This document shows positions 33,977 to 45,490 of a stretch of DNA of 64,000 nucleotides, piece after piece. Under the pieces are notes generated by a model. It ran no database searches and was not told the DNA's origin. It saw only the letters and a list, made by a program, of their open reading frames with translations. Position numbers and translations under genes: made by a program. This DNA is from Earliella scabrosa (taxonomy: Eukaryota > Basidiomycota > Agaricomycetes > Polyporales > Polyporaceae), in contig JABYQQ010000026.1 of assembly GCA_022605405.1 (NCBI GenBank), positions 124,001 to 188,000 on the forward strand, read 5' to 3'. Each line of letters begins with the position of its first letter. Position 1 is the first letter of the stretch.

Positions 33977-35130
33977 CTACCAGTCTGCCTTCCCCTTCCC
34001 CTTCCAGACTCGTCCCCTCTTGACGCTCCTCCGGGGAGCCGCCTCGCACTCGTCGTCCGTTAGCTCGATCACATCCTCCCGCTGACGCTTGGACGTACGC
34101 TCCTTCCGGTGGGCCGATGAAGACGAGCTGAGCTCTACGGAGGGACGGAGAAGAGATGGGAGTCGTGTGCGATCCGATGTTAGACAGCGCGGCTTGGTTG
34201 ATGCCTCACACCTGTCCAGCTCGAGGCATCTTGTCACCCCAGCTTTGCGGATGATGAGACCTTGCTCGGGCAACAAGGGTATCTTGTCGCCGTCGGGCAG
34301 TCCGGGAACCCAGCTGCCCTCCCAAATCTCCCAGAACTCCAGCTTCAGCGCCAGCCCTCGCACCGTCCTCGGCAGTCCGAGCGCGTCGAACATCGCATCC
34401 TGTCGAACGTTCACTAGCACGAGGTGGCCGTGACACACACCTTGCAGCACGATTGGCTTCGCGGGACTCCCATCCTGCATGGGTCGCACTAAGCACATTC
34501 TCTTACTGGGCGCAGTGCTCACGTACCGTGCGAAACACAAACGTGGGCACTTCCACCGTCTGCGGTAACACCGGGGGACGTTTGCGGACGGATGTGGATG
34601 CCTTGACTTCTCCGTGCGGACGTGCAATAGACCGGCGTCTCCCCCCCAGGCCCACCATGAAGGCGCCGAACCCCAAGTGGCCCTCGTTCCTCGACGGCGC
34701 TGTGAGGAACACGCACTCGTCCGCGGACTGAGGTGTCACAACGCCGCGGTTGAGTTCTATGGCCGTCTCCAGGCACCAGTGCACAAACTTCTCGTCACCG
34801 TAAGGTGGGGGGTTCAAGGACCCGATGGCGGAGAGGCAGGTTTGCAGGGACGACCTGGTCAACTGCACACCCAGTGGCTTCCAGTCGTGTCTGCAGCCCG
34901 TCTGGTAGGCACACTGTTTCGCTTGATGGTTAGTAAATATGCCCACCTGCGTCGCATCATACACGTACCCGCTCGTAGATTTGCCCTACAGTCTCGCGTG
35001 TTGTGCCTCCGTAGCTGACGATACAGTAGTGCGTTGCGCCCATGTGACAGTCGTGCAACACCTCCTTGAGCGCTTTGTCGGATGGCAGGTGTCGGTCGAC
35101 GAGGGCTTTCACCCTAGGATCTGCCGGCAT
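33977..35130 (-). CDS. SUMO-interacting-motif protein, paralog 2 (348 aa, 3 exons)
   Basis: Spliced model: 35130-34969, 34913-34527 and 34474-33977, with both introns in phase 0 at the same places as in the 304-aa paralog (after ...ER before C, and before DG). Shared features are NPPPYGDEKFVHWC followed by TAIELNRG in exon 2, and DGSPAKP then LPEQGLIIRKAG in exon 3. The C-terminus has KRQREDVIELTDDECE, a textbook SUMO-interacting motif (VIELTDD), then KRGRVWKGKGK, a likely nuclear signal. Exon 1 is longer than in paralog 1 (54 against 26 codons). Family function is unknown. SUMO binding and nuclear location are inferred from motifs only. Confidence 0.75.
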
Positions 35131-36246
35131 GGCCAAAGAAGGGAGCGAGACAAGGGAGTGAGGAGGTTGGGACGCAGCGCCAGCGTGCGGAAGAGTTGGC
35201 AGGGATGGAAAATGGGGAAGGAGCTGGAAGCGCGTGCCTTGGAGGGACTAGGATCACCTTGGGGAGCGCTTCCCGAGATTCAATCTGCGAAACCGGCGCC
35301 GTTGGAGAGCTCGGGGCAGCCTCGGGCGTGGTACGGGCCCGCCGCCCGCCATCACCGGGGTCTCGTTTTTCCTGAATGTGGCCGGCTAGCGGGCTGTCCC
35401 AATGGCGCGCCCCGGGGCGCTAAGCCACTTCAGCGGGCGACGGCATCAATTGAGGCCCCAAGTCAGATCCCTGTCCGTTATGGCCAGATGTATCCATCGT
35501 GGACAGGGCCAGCCACGAGGCTACGGGGCGTCATGGACGAAGGATCTCAGTCGATGTGCGACGCGAAGTCAACCCATGACGCCGCAGGATGAAACCAAGA
35601 ACAAGCAATTCATTGGTTCCCTGGAGATCCTACGCCATAGCGCGCGACGCGCGCACCACCCTGTCTTCCCGTTCTCGGCCGTCCCAATGCCACCTTCTTG
35701 TGGCACGCTGCCACGGTAACACCTTCGATCCAGCGGAGGTCATGTTCGGGCACCTTGCTTCGCTGTCATACATATGGACCCACAGTGCCACATATTACGG
35801 CACTCACCTTCTCTCCCACCCTCTCGCTCCTTCTCTACCGAGAGCGCGCGCAGGGTGCTGCTGGCCGAGGCACCTGTTCATAGCCGGGACATCGTTGGGA
35901 AAGGAAGAGTGTGCCGCAGCGCCCATGTTCATCTTGCGCGCGTGGGAGCAGCATGGGCGCGCGCTACTTCTCCTTACGCTTCGCATCCCTTCGTCGAGGT
36001 GAGTTGGTTATACAAGGACTAGCCCCGTGGCTCCACCAGCTGATATCCTCTAGAAACCTGCTCAAATACATCCCACCGCCTCGGTCAGTGAGCGCGCAGT
36101 GACTGCCGTGTGATTCCACTTACACGTGTTGTCACTCTCTGCCAGATTTCCATGGAACCACACCGTGCACCCGCATGCACCCCCTCCAAGGGTAAGAGGC
36201 GCGATGTCTATCACAGTCATCTGTTAGTTCTCCGCATATCTGCAAG
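35131..36246. other. Divergent intergenic region
   Basis: About 1.1 kb between the minus-strand SUMO-motif gene and the plus-strand gene pair, so it should hold both promoters. Open frames here are short, overlap on several frames, and show no recognisable protein or splice pattern. Confidence 0.5.
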
Positions 36247-38393
36247 ATGCTCATGTCCCGCCTGACAGAGCCGCTCCCCGATGATCCCTTGGTGAACGTG
36301 CGCGCGTGGGCGCGGTTCTGCCGGGCAGACCAAGGGATGATCGCCCTCTGCTCTCCCAACATGGATTTTATCCCCCGGATCGTTCAAGGGGATGTATCAC
36401 TCACCCTGATGAGCGACGGTCGCTTTGGTATACTGGACCCGATTTTGTGGCCACAGATCCACTCCGACCAATACGCCTATCTCGCGGCAGTTCGCAAAAC
36501 CGTTCCCTGCCACCATCGGGCCGCCGCTATGTGGCTTGACCCCACTCCGGACGACTTTCAAGAGCTGACCGGCACACCTGTGCGCGGGTTAGGCTTCTTC
36601 GCTCCCACCTACGTCGCCCACCTGGATCAACTGGTCCAGTCCATCCTGGGCGAAGTCCGCCTTTTACAATTCTCAACCCCCGGCACCAGCCACGGCCACG
36701 CTTCGGTTGCCTGGCATGAGTTGTGCATGCGTCAGGCTCTCTCCCGCCTGCAAGTCATCCCGGCTACCTTCCGCGATCAGTCGATCCAGGTGCGCGTCCT
36801 TCAACGCCATTGGATCATGACCGAAGCCTTCCTGGAGTTCAACCGTCTTCTTCAAGACGACGAGCGAGCATGTGCGCCTCTGCCCCTCCAGGCTGACATG
36901 ATGGGCGCATGGACAACCAATCCCCAGGTTGTTCACCAATACATCCGTCTCGGGTTGCCGGTCTGGTTTCTGCGTCGCGAGCTGCACGCCCCAGTTGCCT
37001 CCGAGTCCCGGAATCCTTCTAGCTTGGAACCCGTGTCACCATCCCACATCTGCTCTGAGCCCCTGGTGCCCGGGTGCGTGCTATACCATGGGCTGGCCGG
37101 GGACGGACACCTTCGTCAGACAATTCGCCGCGCCCATCCCTATCTAGACATCTCACCGAATGTGACAGTGTCTAACCCAGTAGCCTCGTCGGCCATCCCA
37201 CCCGCGCCACTTCCCACTAGACAAGTTAGAAAGGAGTATGCGGCGCGCGCCGCCTTGTTAGGGCTCAGGTCCCAGCCCGCTGAGTCTGCGCCCTTCAGCC
37301 CCAACCCCAGCGGTGAGTCCGCCGGCCCCCCATTCACAATGTCACAGTACCAACGTCAACTTTCACCGATCGGTCTCTCACAGATCCCCGTACATCTCCC
37401 ACTCTATCTGCCGGTGATTTACCGGCCCCCCCGACCTCTCCCAAACCAGTCAAAGCGCGTGGGTCGCCCCGCACGCGCGCTCGCCGGTCCGGCCCTGGTG
37501 CCACTGGGCGAGACAAGTTTGGGCGTTATACACACCCCTGGATGCCGGACCCTATTCCGTCTTGGGAGCACGCTTTGGAGAACGCGCGCGGCATTCCGCC
37601 TTGGCCGGATTGCACCTTCCCTTGGGGATACTGGGTTCCTGAGCCCGCCATGCTCGTGGGACCTCGCGAACAGGATCGTCAGGCGCGGTACTTGTTGAAT
37701 TGGCTCCGCGCTCGCCCAGTGTGGCTCACCAAGCTCAACCAACCGCAAAGCCGGCCCAGCGCCGTGCCCACCCAGCATTGGCGCAGCTTCCTGAATGGCA
37801 TGCCGGACGATCTGTCCGTAGCGACAAAGACCGGCAAGCGTTACTTCGAGCTCAAGCAGCTCTTTGATGGGCTTTGCGAAGACTCCGCTCTGGACCCTGA
37901 CGCTACCGGTCCTGTGCAATGGCATGGCCATCAAATCTCCGAAATCTCCCCGCAAACGGCATGTTGGGTCCTTTGGGAATGTCATGAGCTGGCCTTCAGG
38001 TACGAGTTGCAAGCTCTCGATCGCTTGCTGCGGCCGGCGGAGCGGGACGACGACGAAGCCCTCCGCCATGAGCGGCTAGCTCCCGTGTTTCCCCGACGTA
38101 GTCTCCACGCCGTCGCGGAGCTCCCGGGCAACTACGCATTTGGCCTGTTCGCACGCCTTCCTCATCGCCGGGTCAACTCGCTCAACGCCCTCCGCGAAGT
38201 ACTGTCTCCATGGCCGATGAGTCCTCCTGAGCTGCGGGCTATGGAACCACTACAGCTGCGCGACAGTGAGGACTACATCCTGGAAAGGGAGGCGTGTCTG
38301 GCTTCTTTCTATGTCTCCACATTTGTCAAATATGCAGGCCGCCCCCCAATAGTCCCCCACTATATTCCTCTGCAACCATGTAATCTAGACTGA
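36247..38393 (+). CDS. Conserved agaricomycete protein upstream of the KDZ gene (691 aa, 2 exons)
   Basis: Spliced model: 36247-37312 and 37384-38393, phase-1 intron of 71 nt. The N-terminal part contains LDPILWPQIHSDQYAYLAAV and a PCHHRAAAMWLDPTPDDF segment (about residues 60-105). A proline-rich linker surrounds the intron. The C-terminal part has GRDKFGRYTHPWMPDP and YWVPEPAMLVGPREQ followed by YLLNWLRARPVWL (about 435-470). I recognise this as a family of hypothetical proteins that is abundant in Agaricomycetes, without known function. It is co-oriented with the transposase gene and 168 bp upstream. Whether it helps transposition or is cargo cannot be told from sequence. Confidence 0.75.
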
Positions 38394-38561
38394 TGTTTCC
38401 GCCATGTTAATACCAGTGAATATCTATACGACTACTACGCGAGGCGCCCGCGCAACGTCCTTCACGCTGGCTTGCCTTGTGCGCCGCGCTACGTAGTCCT
38501 CCTTCCCGCGTTCGCCAGCCCCACCGTTCTCCTCGCCACTGTCATTGCCTATTGTCAGTCC

Positions 38562-41500
38562 ATGAAGAGAGGCCGCAATACCACTCTCAAAAGAAGGGGT
38601 GGTCCCATCATCCGGCCGGTGACGCAGCGCGCCCCGGTCATTGGCCAGGTCGACAACTATGTTCCCTCCGCGTTGGGTCTCTCTCTTGCCCAGTCAGTTT
38701 TACACATGGACAATGCGAAAAGACGTAAGACAGGCCAGTCAGCATGTGGGGCGGACCTTCCCCCCGCGCAGTCTCCTACAACCTCTCCGGACACGACCTC
38801 GCTCCTGCAGTGTGAGGACCCCGCGAGAGATTGCCCACAAGAAGCCGACATGTCCGCTACCGTCCCACACACCGACGAGCAGTCCACACCGTCCTCGAGA
38901 CCCAAGAAAGTATCTCAGGTAAGTCCGCCAGCATTATAACACACGAAGTCTGCCGACTGGCCGCACATTCCAGCCTAATGCCGCCCAGCGCTTGGCCGCT
39001 TGGGAGGCGCACTTTCCTCGGTTTCTCAAGAGAATGCTGGAGGCAGAGTCCCACCGAGGAATCCCTGGAAGATGTTTGGGATGCGAGACTGCAGTTGCAC
39101 AATTCCGCTGTCGTGAGTGCAGTGATTGTCTCCCCCTCTGCCTCCCTTGTCTTCTCGCAATCCATCGTCACGCGCCATACCATTGGGTTGAAGAGTGGAC
39201 TGGGCGCTACTTTGTTCGTCGGGATCTTAGCAGCCTGGGGTTCATTCGGTATCTTGGACATGACGGCGACATCTGTCCCACCATTGCCTCGCACGACAGA
39301 GCCCTCAAACCACGCAAGATGGTCATAACGCACGTCAACGGCATTCACCAGTGTCTCGTCGTGCCGTGTGAGTGCTACCCTCCCGTGGAGCTTCTGGATC
39401 AGCTGTTGCTCGCCGAGCTGTTTCCAGCCACTCTTATTGCGCCCGACACTGCGTTCACTTTTGAAGTGCTCGCAGATTGTCATCTCGACTTCCTCACGTC
39501 CAAAAAGTCCACGTACGACTACGTGCGCAAGCTACAGCGGCGCACGGACAACTCATGCGCCAGCGGGGTGACGGTGCGCTCCATGCCCTCCAGCATGTCC
39601 ATCATTCTGCCTCACTCCTTCTCACGTGCAGGACCGTTACCGTGAATTCCTCTGGGCAAGCCGGATGTGGCGTCATCTCCAGATGGTAAAACGCGCCGGC
39701 GTCCCGCATGGCGTGGTGTACCCAGATTCACCTCCAGGGATGATAGTTACGCCTTGCTTCACATGTCCCCGGCCCGGCGTGAACCTGCCTCCAGACTGGC
39801 AGAACGTCCCTCCCAAATTGAGGTTTGTTCCTACGGTGCCCGCCGGTTGGGTGCGCGCTGACTACTTTGAAGCTACATCTACCGAATTTTTCTCGGTGCC
39901 GATGGCAATCACAGTCTGCAGAAGAAGTCCAAGAAGGACGATCCGACGGACTACAGCTTGGGCCGACACGTCGGCTTCTTCAACGACGCCTCCAAGCTGC
40001 ACGGTTACAATCACGCTGCAGATGCGCGGGACAACCCCGAGAAAGTGGTGAGTGGGCGTTTCACCCGTACGCTCGACGCTTTCACGAGTCAGCGCTTTTC
40101 ACAGGTGGAAACTTGCAGCGGCTTCAAGGTTACGCGCTCCCAGAAACCGGGCAAATTCCGCTACCTGGACGTCACCGGCGTGGTCGCAGTAACATGCATC
40201 CGACACGGATGTGTGCAGTGCCAAGGATTGGTGGACATGCTCGCTGGAGAACGGTGCGTTTTCTTTGGGTTGTACGGACAGCAGTGCCTAACCTATCAGT
40301 TCAGGTTCATGCTGCTCGACCTGGCGTTATCCGGGGCACTGGAGAGTGCGCGAGCTCTCCATGAGTTCCTCCTCACGTACGACGTTGGCTGCAGCTATGT
40401 CAAGAACTTGCTAGCGCGGTGGGACAAGTACAAACTGCCCCCTCATCTTCGCGACATCATCCAGAAGATGAAGGTCCTCCTTCCTCAAATGCACATGCTA
40501 GCTCACAAGGACTCCTGTCAGACGGAATACGCTGTATGTTACACTCTCGGTGCTGGGCACTCGAACGGCGAGAGTGTGGAGATTCTATGGGCTGTCCACA
40601 ACCTAGCTGGTCTAAGCACGCGGGAGATGAACGGTGGCGGGCGTCATGACGCTCTGAACGACCTCTTCAGCTTTTGGAACTGGACGAAGAACGAGAACAT
40701 GGGTGAGTGATCCGGTGGACATTGTCCTGTTGCGCGCGTATTGACTGCATCAGGCAAGTATCTGTCTCGCAAACTCAAGGAGAAGCTGCCACTGCAGCTA
40801 GACCAATTGGTTGATTTCGTCAAGTTGTCCTCCCGAGCGGGACCCGCTCTCTGTTGGCAGTGGGCCCAGAGGCTGACAGATATCGATGCGCCCAACGCGT
40901 GCAACCACGCTCAACGAGCTAAAGAGCGCCCGAGGCGGGTGTTCCGCCTCGACGACAGCAAAGGTACGCGCGTGCATATGCTGTGGACATTGGTGTATTT
41001 CTCATCCGTTTTCGAGTCAGTTCCCAGCGCTGGCAAGGCCTATAAGGAGTTGATGACCACAGCTACCACCCTCAAAGCCCGACACATGAACCGCGTCGCT
41101 GGGGTGCGGGCTGACGGTCGGCGTTCAGCGGCCGGCTCTGAGTTGGTCAAGTCGACGGACTTGGAGGAGTCCCACATGCGCTTTTTGATGAAAGGCGTGG
41201 AGCTCCAAGAGGAGCAGTGAGCCGTTTCCCATATGTCATCCATGCATGGGACTGACCATCCACTCGGTAGAGTTAGGCTTCGAGCGCGCGTGGACGTCTA
41301 TCTGCGCGCGCAGGAGGGCGTCGGTGCCACTACAGACTCTTGTGCTGGTCTGGTCAAGGCTCGCGCGTCTCTGCGTCGCCGCTTAGATGAGTGGTGCGTT
41401 GACCATGTTACGTTCTTCCCAGAGGTCTACTCCGGCAAGATTCCCGAAGAGGTAGTAGACGGCCTGGGAGAGGACGAGGAACCCGGCTTGGCCGAGGTAG

Positions 41501-42639
41501 CCGACTCTTCCGAAGAGTCTCCGACGCCCCTCGCGGACTCCGGGCCGGAGGTCGAGACGCTCTTCATGCCGTCCGACTTCGACAAGGACACACTCATGAA
41601 GACGGACACGGCTCTCCTCGCGTTTGCCGAGTACAAACTACGAGAAGGCAAGGCTTACGACTATCTAGCGGCGCTGCGCGAGGGATTAGGGAGGAAGGCA
41701 GCAACGATCCAGCAGAAAGATCAGCACGCCCACGGCACGCGCAACAACATCGCCGCGCAGGCGGAGGTTCAGGCAGAGGTGGTCAACGTGCGAGAGTTCG
41801 CCAAGCAATATAACGCGAACTACGGCAAACTCGTGGCCCTGCGTCTGCTGCTCCAGGGGACAGACTTCGCCGTGCCCCTCACCGACGCCCTTCGAGTGAT
41901 CAACATGAAAGCCGACCTGAAGCCGTCCAGTCTGCAGAGCGCGCGCACACTGGGGGACAGTCAGAACACAGACTCCTGGATCTTTAATGTGGCCCCGCCA
42001 CAGGCCTCAGGCTCAAAGGAGAGTGAGAAGGCGTGGATAGAGGAAAGTGCGTATCACCCCGGCCATCACGCTCTTCCACGACCTAACGCTGTTTGCCAGC
42101 CGACCGTGTGCGCTGGACGAGATCCTGGGCGAATATGTGTCGCACAAACGAGGAGGTGAATTTGCTGTACGCGGAGGCCAGAGCATGCCGCCGGGGGTTG
42201 GAGTTTGCTGGCGCGCTGCGGGATAAGACCAGCGAGGCCCCGCCCGAGTATGCCAGCCCCGGTGCAACAGCTTACGCTCACCAGAAGGCGGATATGTTCC
42301 GATCTATGGCAACCCGAACCTGGGAAGCTGTGGTTGCGGCGCGTGAGGCGCACTGCGCGGACATCAGCAAAAGTCTAGATGGGCTGAAGATTCGGGATGA
42401 GCTTGAGCGGGCCGCCCAGCTGGAGAAGCATGCACTAAGGCAGGAAGCCTTCAAGGTCACTCAGGAATCCTTGTTGCCGGCCATGGAGACAATCGACTAT
42501 GCAGTGGTAGGTAAGCGGCTTCATACTCTTACGTGAAGTCACTCAAGTTCCCGGTGTAGAGTCCACGACGATTGATGGAACATTACGAGTTGAAGGCACC
42601 CGGCGGAAACAACGGACAGGCAGCACGGAGCTGGGATAA
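38562..42639 (+). CDS. KDZ transposase with CxC2-like zinc cluster (1178 aa, 11 exons)
   Basis: Spliced model: 38562-38918, 38974-39567, 39632-39822, 39873-40047, 40105-40253, 40305-40702, 40754-40963, 41021-41216, 41271-42046, 42100-42510 and 42560-42639. Every intron is 49-64 nt with GT/AG, and the phases close to 1179 codons. Residues 153-185 form the cysteine cluster (C-x2-C-x8-C-x2-C, then LPLCLPCLLAIHRH) typical of CxC2 KDZ proteins. EFLWASRMWRHLQMVKRAG is the usual lead-in. Candidate acidic triad: D391 (ADGNH), D515 (LLTYDVGCS) and E578 (HSNGESVEILW). The C-terminal 400 residues are charged and probably coiled coil. Known role: DDE-type cut and strand transfer. No stop or frameshift is seen, so it may be active. 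Five introns have lengths divisible by three, which lets unspliced frames run on and could mislead gene finders. Confidence 0.9.
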
Positions 42640-42690
42640 AATATGGGATGCGATTGGGGTGTAGTTGGTATGGTAGCTGTGCGCAAAGGA

Positions 42691-44420
42691 CTACTTCGCC
42701 GACCGCGTGTCCGGGGTGTGCCACACCGCCTTGCCGGTATCACAAGTGACTGCGGCCGCGTCCCACAACGCCTTGTGGGTGAAGTGTACAAGCAGGCAGC
42801 GTTCGCCCTCCTCCCATGACTCCGCGCAATGGACCAGATCTCTTCCTCGCCACGCACAAAAATCTCCCGGCCGCACTGTCACCTCGACGGCGATTTGAGG
42901 GAACTTGATCACGCACTTGCCGAACGTGCCAAAGTAGAGCGATAACGCCCAAGCCAGGTGGGGATCCCCGCTGTCGTAATGAGGCAAGGAATACCGGTTG
43001 AACTGGATCTCCCGGCCCTCGTAGAACATACCAGCGTCGATCTTGGCCAAGGCGCGAGCGCTAGGTATGTTCTCTTGCCGAAATTGATAGACCTTCCGCA
43101 CCAGGTCGTACTGGATGGGATCCAACGTGCGCAGTGCGCTCATGACGTAGCTGGTGGGCCCCTGTAACTTCTCGAGGAGCTCGCACGCCGCGTTGAATGT
43201 GGCGTTAGTTTTGCGCATTCCGGCGTTCGGCCCCGCCTGCGTCATCTGCGACCGGCATCAGCGGGGGTAGTGGCTACAGGAGAGCCACTCACCGGGTCCT
43301 TGCTGCATCCATGCCCTATTGCGGTGAAGGTGGTGGCTAACACCGCCGAGCCAACGAGCGAGCCATCCGTTTTGTAGGACCCTTTCTTGTCGTTCGCCAG
43401 ATCGGTGCGCAAGTCGCACATGCCACCGTAGCGATAACAAGACGAGGTCAAGTCCTCCTGCAAGGGAAGTCAGCGTCCAATACATGTTAATGCGTCGCCT
43501 TCGCTCACCAAGTTCTTATCCTTGAACGCGCCGGGAACTAGGACGAGGATCTGGTAACCTCCGGCGCAGACGACACGCTCAGGGCCCTTGTCACCCAGCA
43601 GGCGGGTGACGCGGGTCTCAACACATTTGACGTTGTTGGGGTCCTCCTGAGCGCGGTTGATAGTCTCCCGGAGGTTGAAGTGCTCCAAAACATCTAGAAT
43701 CCCAGCCGTCAACACGGGATGGCCAGACTGGTGACGGTACGCACATGTGGCCGAGCGGGTCTGGGATTGACGAATGTGGTTCGCTGCCAGGCGGCTCAAC
43801 CCGCCCAGGATGAACTTCAGCTTGGTGGGCTCGGTTCGGCGACCCCACCGCGAACTCTTTCTGTATCACTACATGAGATACACGGAATGGGAGACGAGGC
43901 AACACACGTACTCGGTGTCGCTCAGATCGCTCAGGTCGTCCACGGCGGTGTCGTGATCGAGGGTGCGCGCGTGGCGCTCCACGAGGTCGCCAGTAAGGTT
44001 GAACTGCCGTCTTTGCTTAGCGGCTGAACGGCTGTGGTTGGGATTGGGGGCAACGCGCGGAGGTGACAAGGGGCGATTCTCCGGGAGAGAGACCGGGGTG
44101 GAAGAACTGTCCTCCCCGGCGACTTTCTGACCTTTTTTGCCCGCGGTTGAGCTGGTCTTGCCCGCCCTGGTGGGCTTGCGGGCGCGCGTCAACTTGGAGG
44201 CTGGAGTGGACTTCGCGGCTCGGGTGGATTTGCGGGGGCGCCGTGGTGTGGACCCCGCAGACCGCGAGGGCGCCGGGTGTTGTTGAGGGTCACTTTGCTC
44301 CTGGGGGGCGCGAGGCAACGCCGCGTCTGGTGCGGCAGCGGCCTGGGATCTGGTTTGCGAGCGAAGTCGATACTGGGAAACCACGGGAGCCGCGCGACGC
44401 TGGGACCGGACTCGCGCCAT
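42691..44420 (-). CDS. TET/JBP-type 2OG-Fe(II) dioxygenase (526 aa, 4 exons)
   Basis: Spliced model: 44420-43912, 43860-43509, 43457-43293 and 43245-42691. The N-terminal ~150 residues are basic, rich in A/P/S/T/K/R with AT-hook-like RPRK, and likely bind DNA. The C-terminal double-stranded beta-helix shows iron ligands H431 and D433 (SLPHYDSGD), distal H481 (GRDLVHCAES) and the 2-oxoglutarate arginine R491 (GERCLLVHFTH). Known: fungal TET/JBP enzymes oxidise 5-methylcytosine, and basidiomycete copies are often linked to KDZ transposons. It is convergent with the transposase, with stops 51 bp apart, so transcripts could overlap. All four catalytic residues are present. Inference: it could strip or modify methylation on the element or its target. 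I am confident of the family, less so of the substrate. Confidence 0.87.
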
Positions 44421-44555
44421 CGTCCCCCTGTGTGAGTGGGGTCATTGGTAAGCAGACATAGTAGCGGGACACATGCACGCACCAGAGGAGTGCGTGGGCG
44501 TCGGGGAGGTGGAGGCGGGAGTAAGGATTCGGAGGGCGCGCGGCGTACAAAGGCG

Positions 44556-45490
44556 ATGAGCTGGCGCCACCGCTTACTAGCCGGGACATCTCGCGCTGGG
44601 CGTCAATTGCTAAGCGGGACATTTGTGTCTGTCCGCCAGCTCAACTCTCTCTCGCGCGGTCTATGTCGCCTTCACGCCCTTCGACACCTGGGACACGGGG
44701 CGCCAGCCCTTCGCGGACCTGCGAGTGCTGTTCCAGCATCGTGGCGAAGCGCACCTTCGCGGAGGGTCAGCGGATTGTTCCAACCACGCCCGACGCGAGG
44801 AAGTGACCTCAGGTCATATACCTCTTTTTACTTGCTTTCGGATACGGGGCGCAAGCCCTTCGCGGACCTGCGAGTGCTGTTCCAGCATCGTGGCGAAGCG
44901 CACCTTCGCGGAGGGTCAGCGGATTGTTCCAACCACGCCCGACGCGAGGAAGGTGGCCCTAGGTCACACGCCAATGCGCCGTCTTCTGCAGTTCCTGACG
45001 CCTCTCATGGACAAGCCTCCAGGTGAGTGGCCTCCTCTACTTGTGTCAATGGGCGCACATTTCATCCTTGAGGAGATGGAGTGACAGGTGCAGCCTCACG
45101 GTGTTGGCTACGGAGGGAGCGGGGCGGACGGGTGAGGCTCTTGGTTCTCAGATCATACATATCACCCACCCTGGTTTGGTTGCACCATTCCAGCCGACCT
45201 CGCGCAACGTACAACGCATGCCCATGCTCCGCCCGGGCCGGGATCTCACCACCCAGCCCGCTCGAACACTGGAGCTGGTTGACTTCGCGTCGCTCGCGCG
45301 GGCAGTCGCCAGCAGGATTTCATGTCCGCGAGACTGCCCATCCAGATTAGAGCGGGTGAAGACCTCGCGCAACGTTTACATTGGGGAAGCTACGCCGCTA
45401 TCTCCATTTCCTTCTCCAGTTGGGCAATGTCCGAACGTAGCCCGGCAACCGCAACATCCAGCGCGTCGACCTCGGAGCACCACGCCTTGA
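44556..45490 (+). CDS. Possible Cys-containing gene with duplicated exon (structure uncertain)
   Basis: Coding-like pieces on the plus strand: a segment containing SRTCECCSSIVAKRTFAEG (present in two copies), MRRLLQFLTPLMDKPP before a GTGAGT donor at about 45023, a short piece after the acceptor near 45086, and PTSRNVQRMPMLRPGRDL through LELVDFASLARAVASR near 45195-45310. The joins are plausible but not all phases were settled. No family recognised. Its 3' end overlaps the opposite-strand acidic gene, so one of the two ends is probably shorter than shown. Confidence 0.3.
44695..44952 (+). repeat. 109-bp direct repeat (two copies, 149 bp apart)
   Basis: 44695-44803 and 44844-44952 differ by one base (GCCAGCC versus GCAAGCC). 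Within each copy a 96-bp piece lies between a possible acceptor and a possible donor, so this could be a phase-preserving exon duplication in the surrounding gene. Confidence 0.85.

Noticed and set aside
23123..34964. SUMO-motif genes as captured parts of the Helitron-like element
   Set aside because: Both flanking genes are GC-rich and intron-bearing, and the second lies beyond the proposed border. They fit the host element's composition better.
35402..36022. Plus-strand ORFs upstream of the 691-aa gene
   Set aside because: Composition is non-coding-like, frames overlap, and no splice joins them to the downstream gene in phase.
38562..42639. Transposase as a broken pseudogene made of several frame-shifted ORFs
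   Set aside because: Each frame change coincides with a 49-64 nt GT...AG interval, and all eleven exon phases close, so introns explain the breaks.
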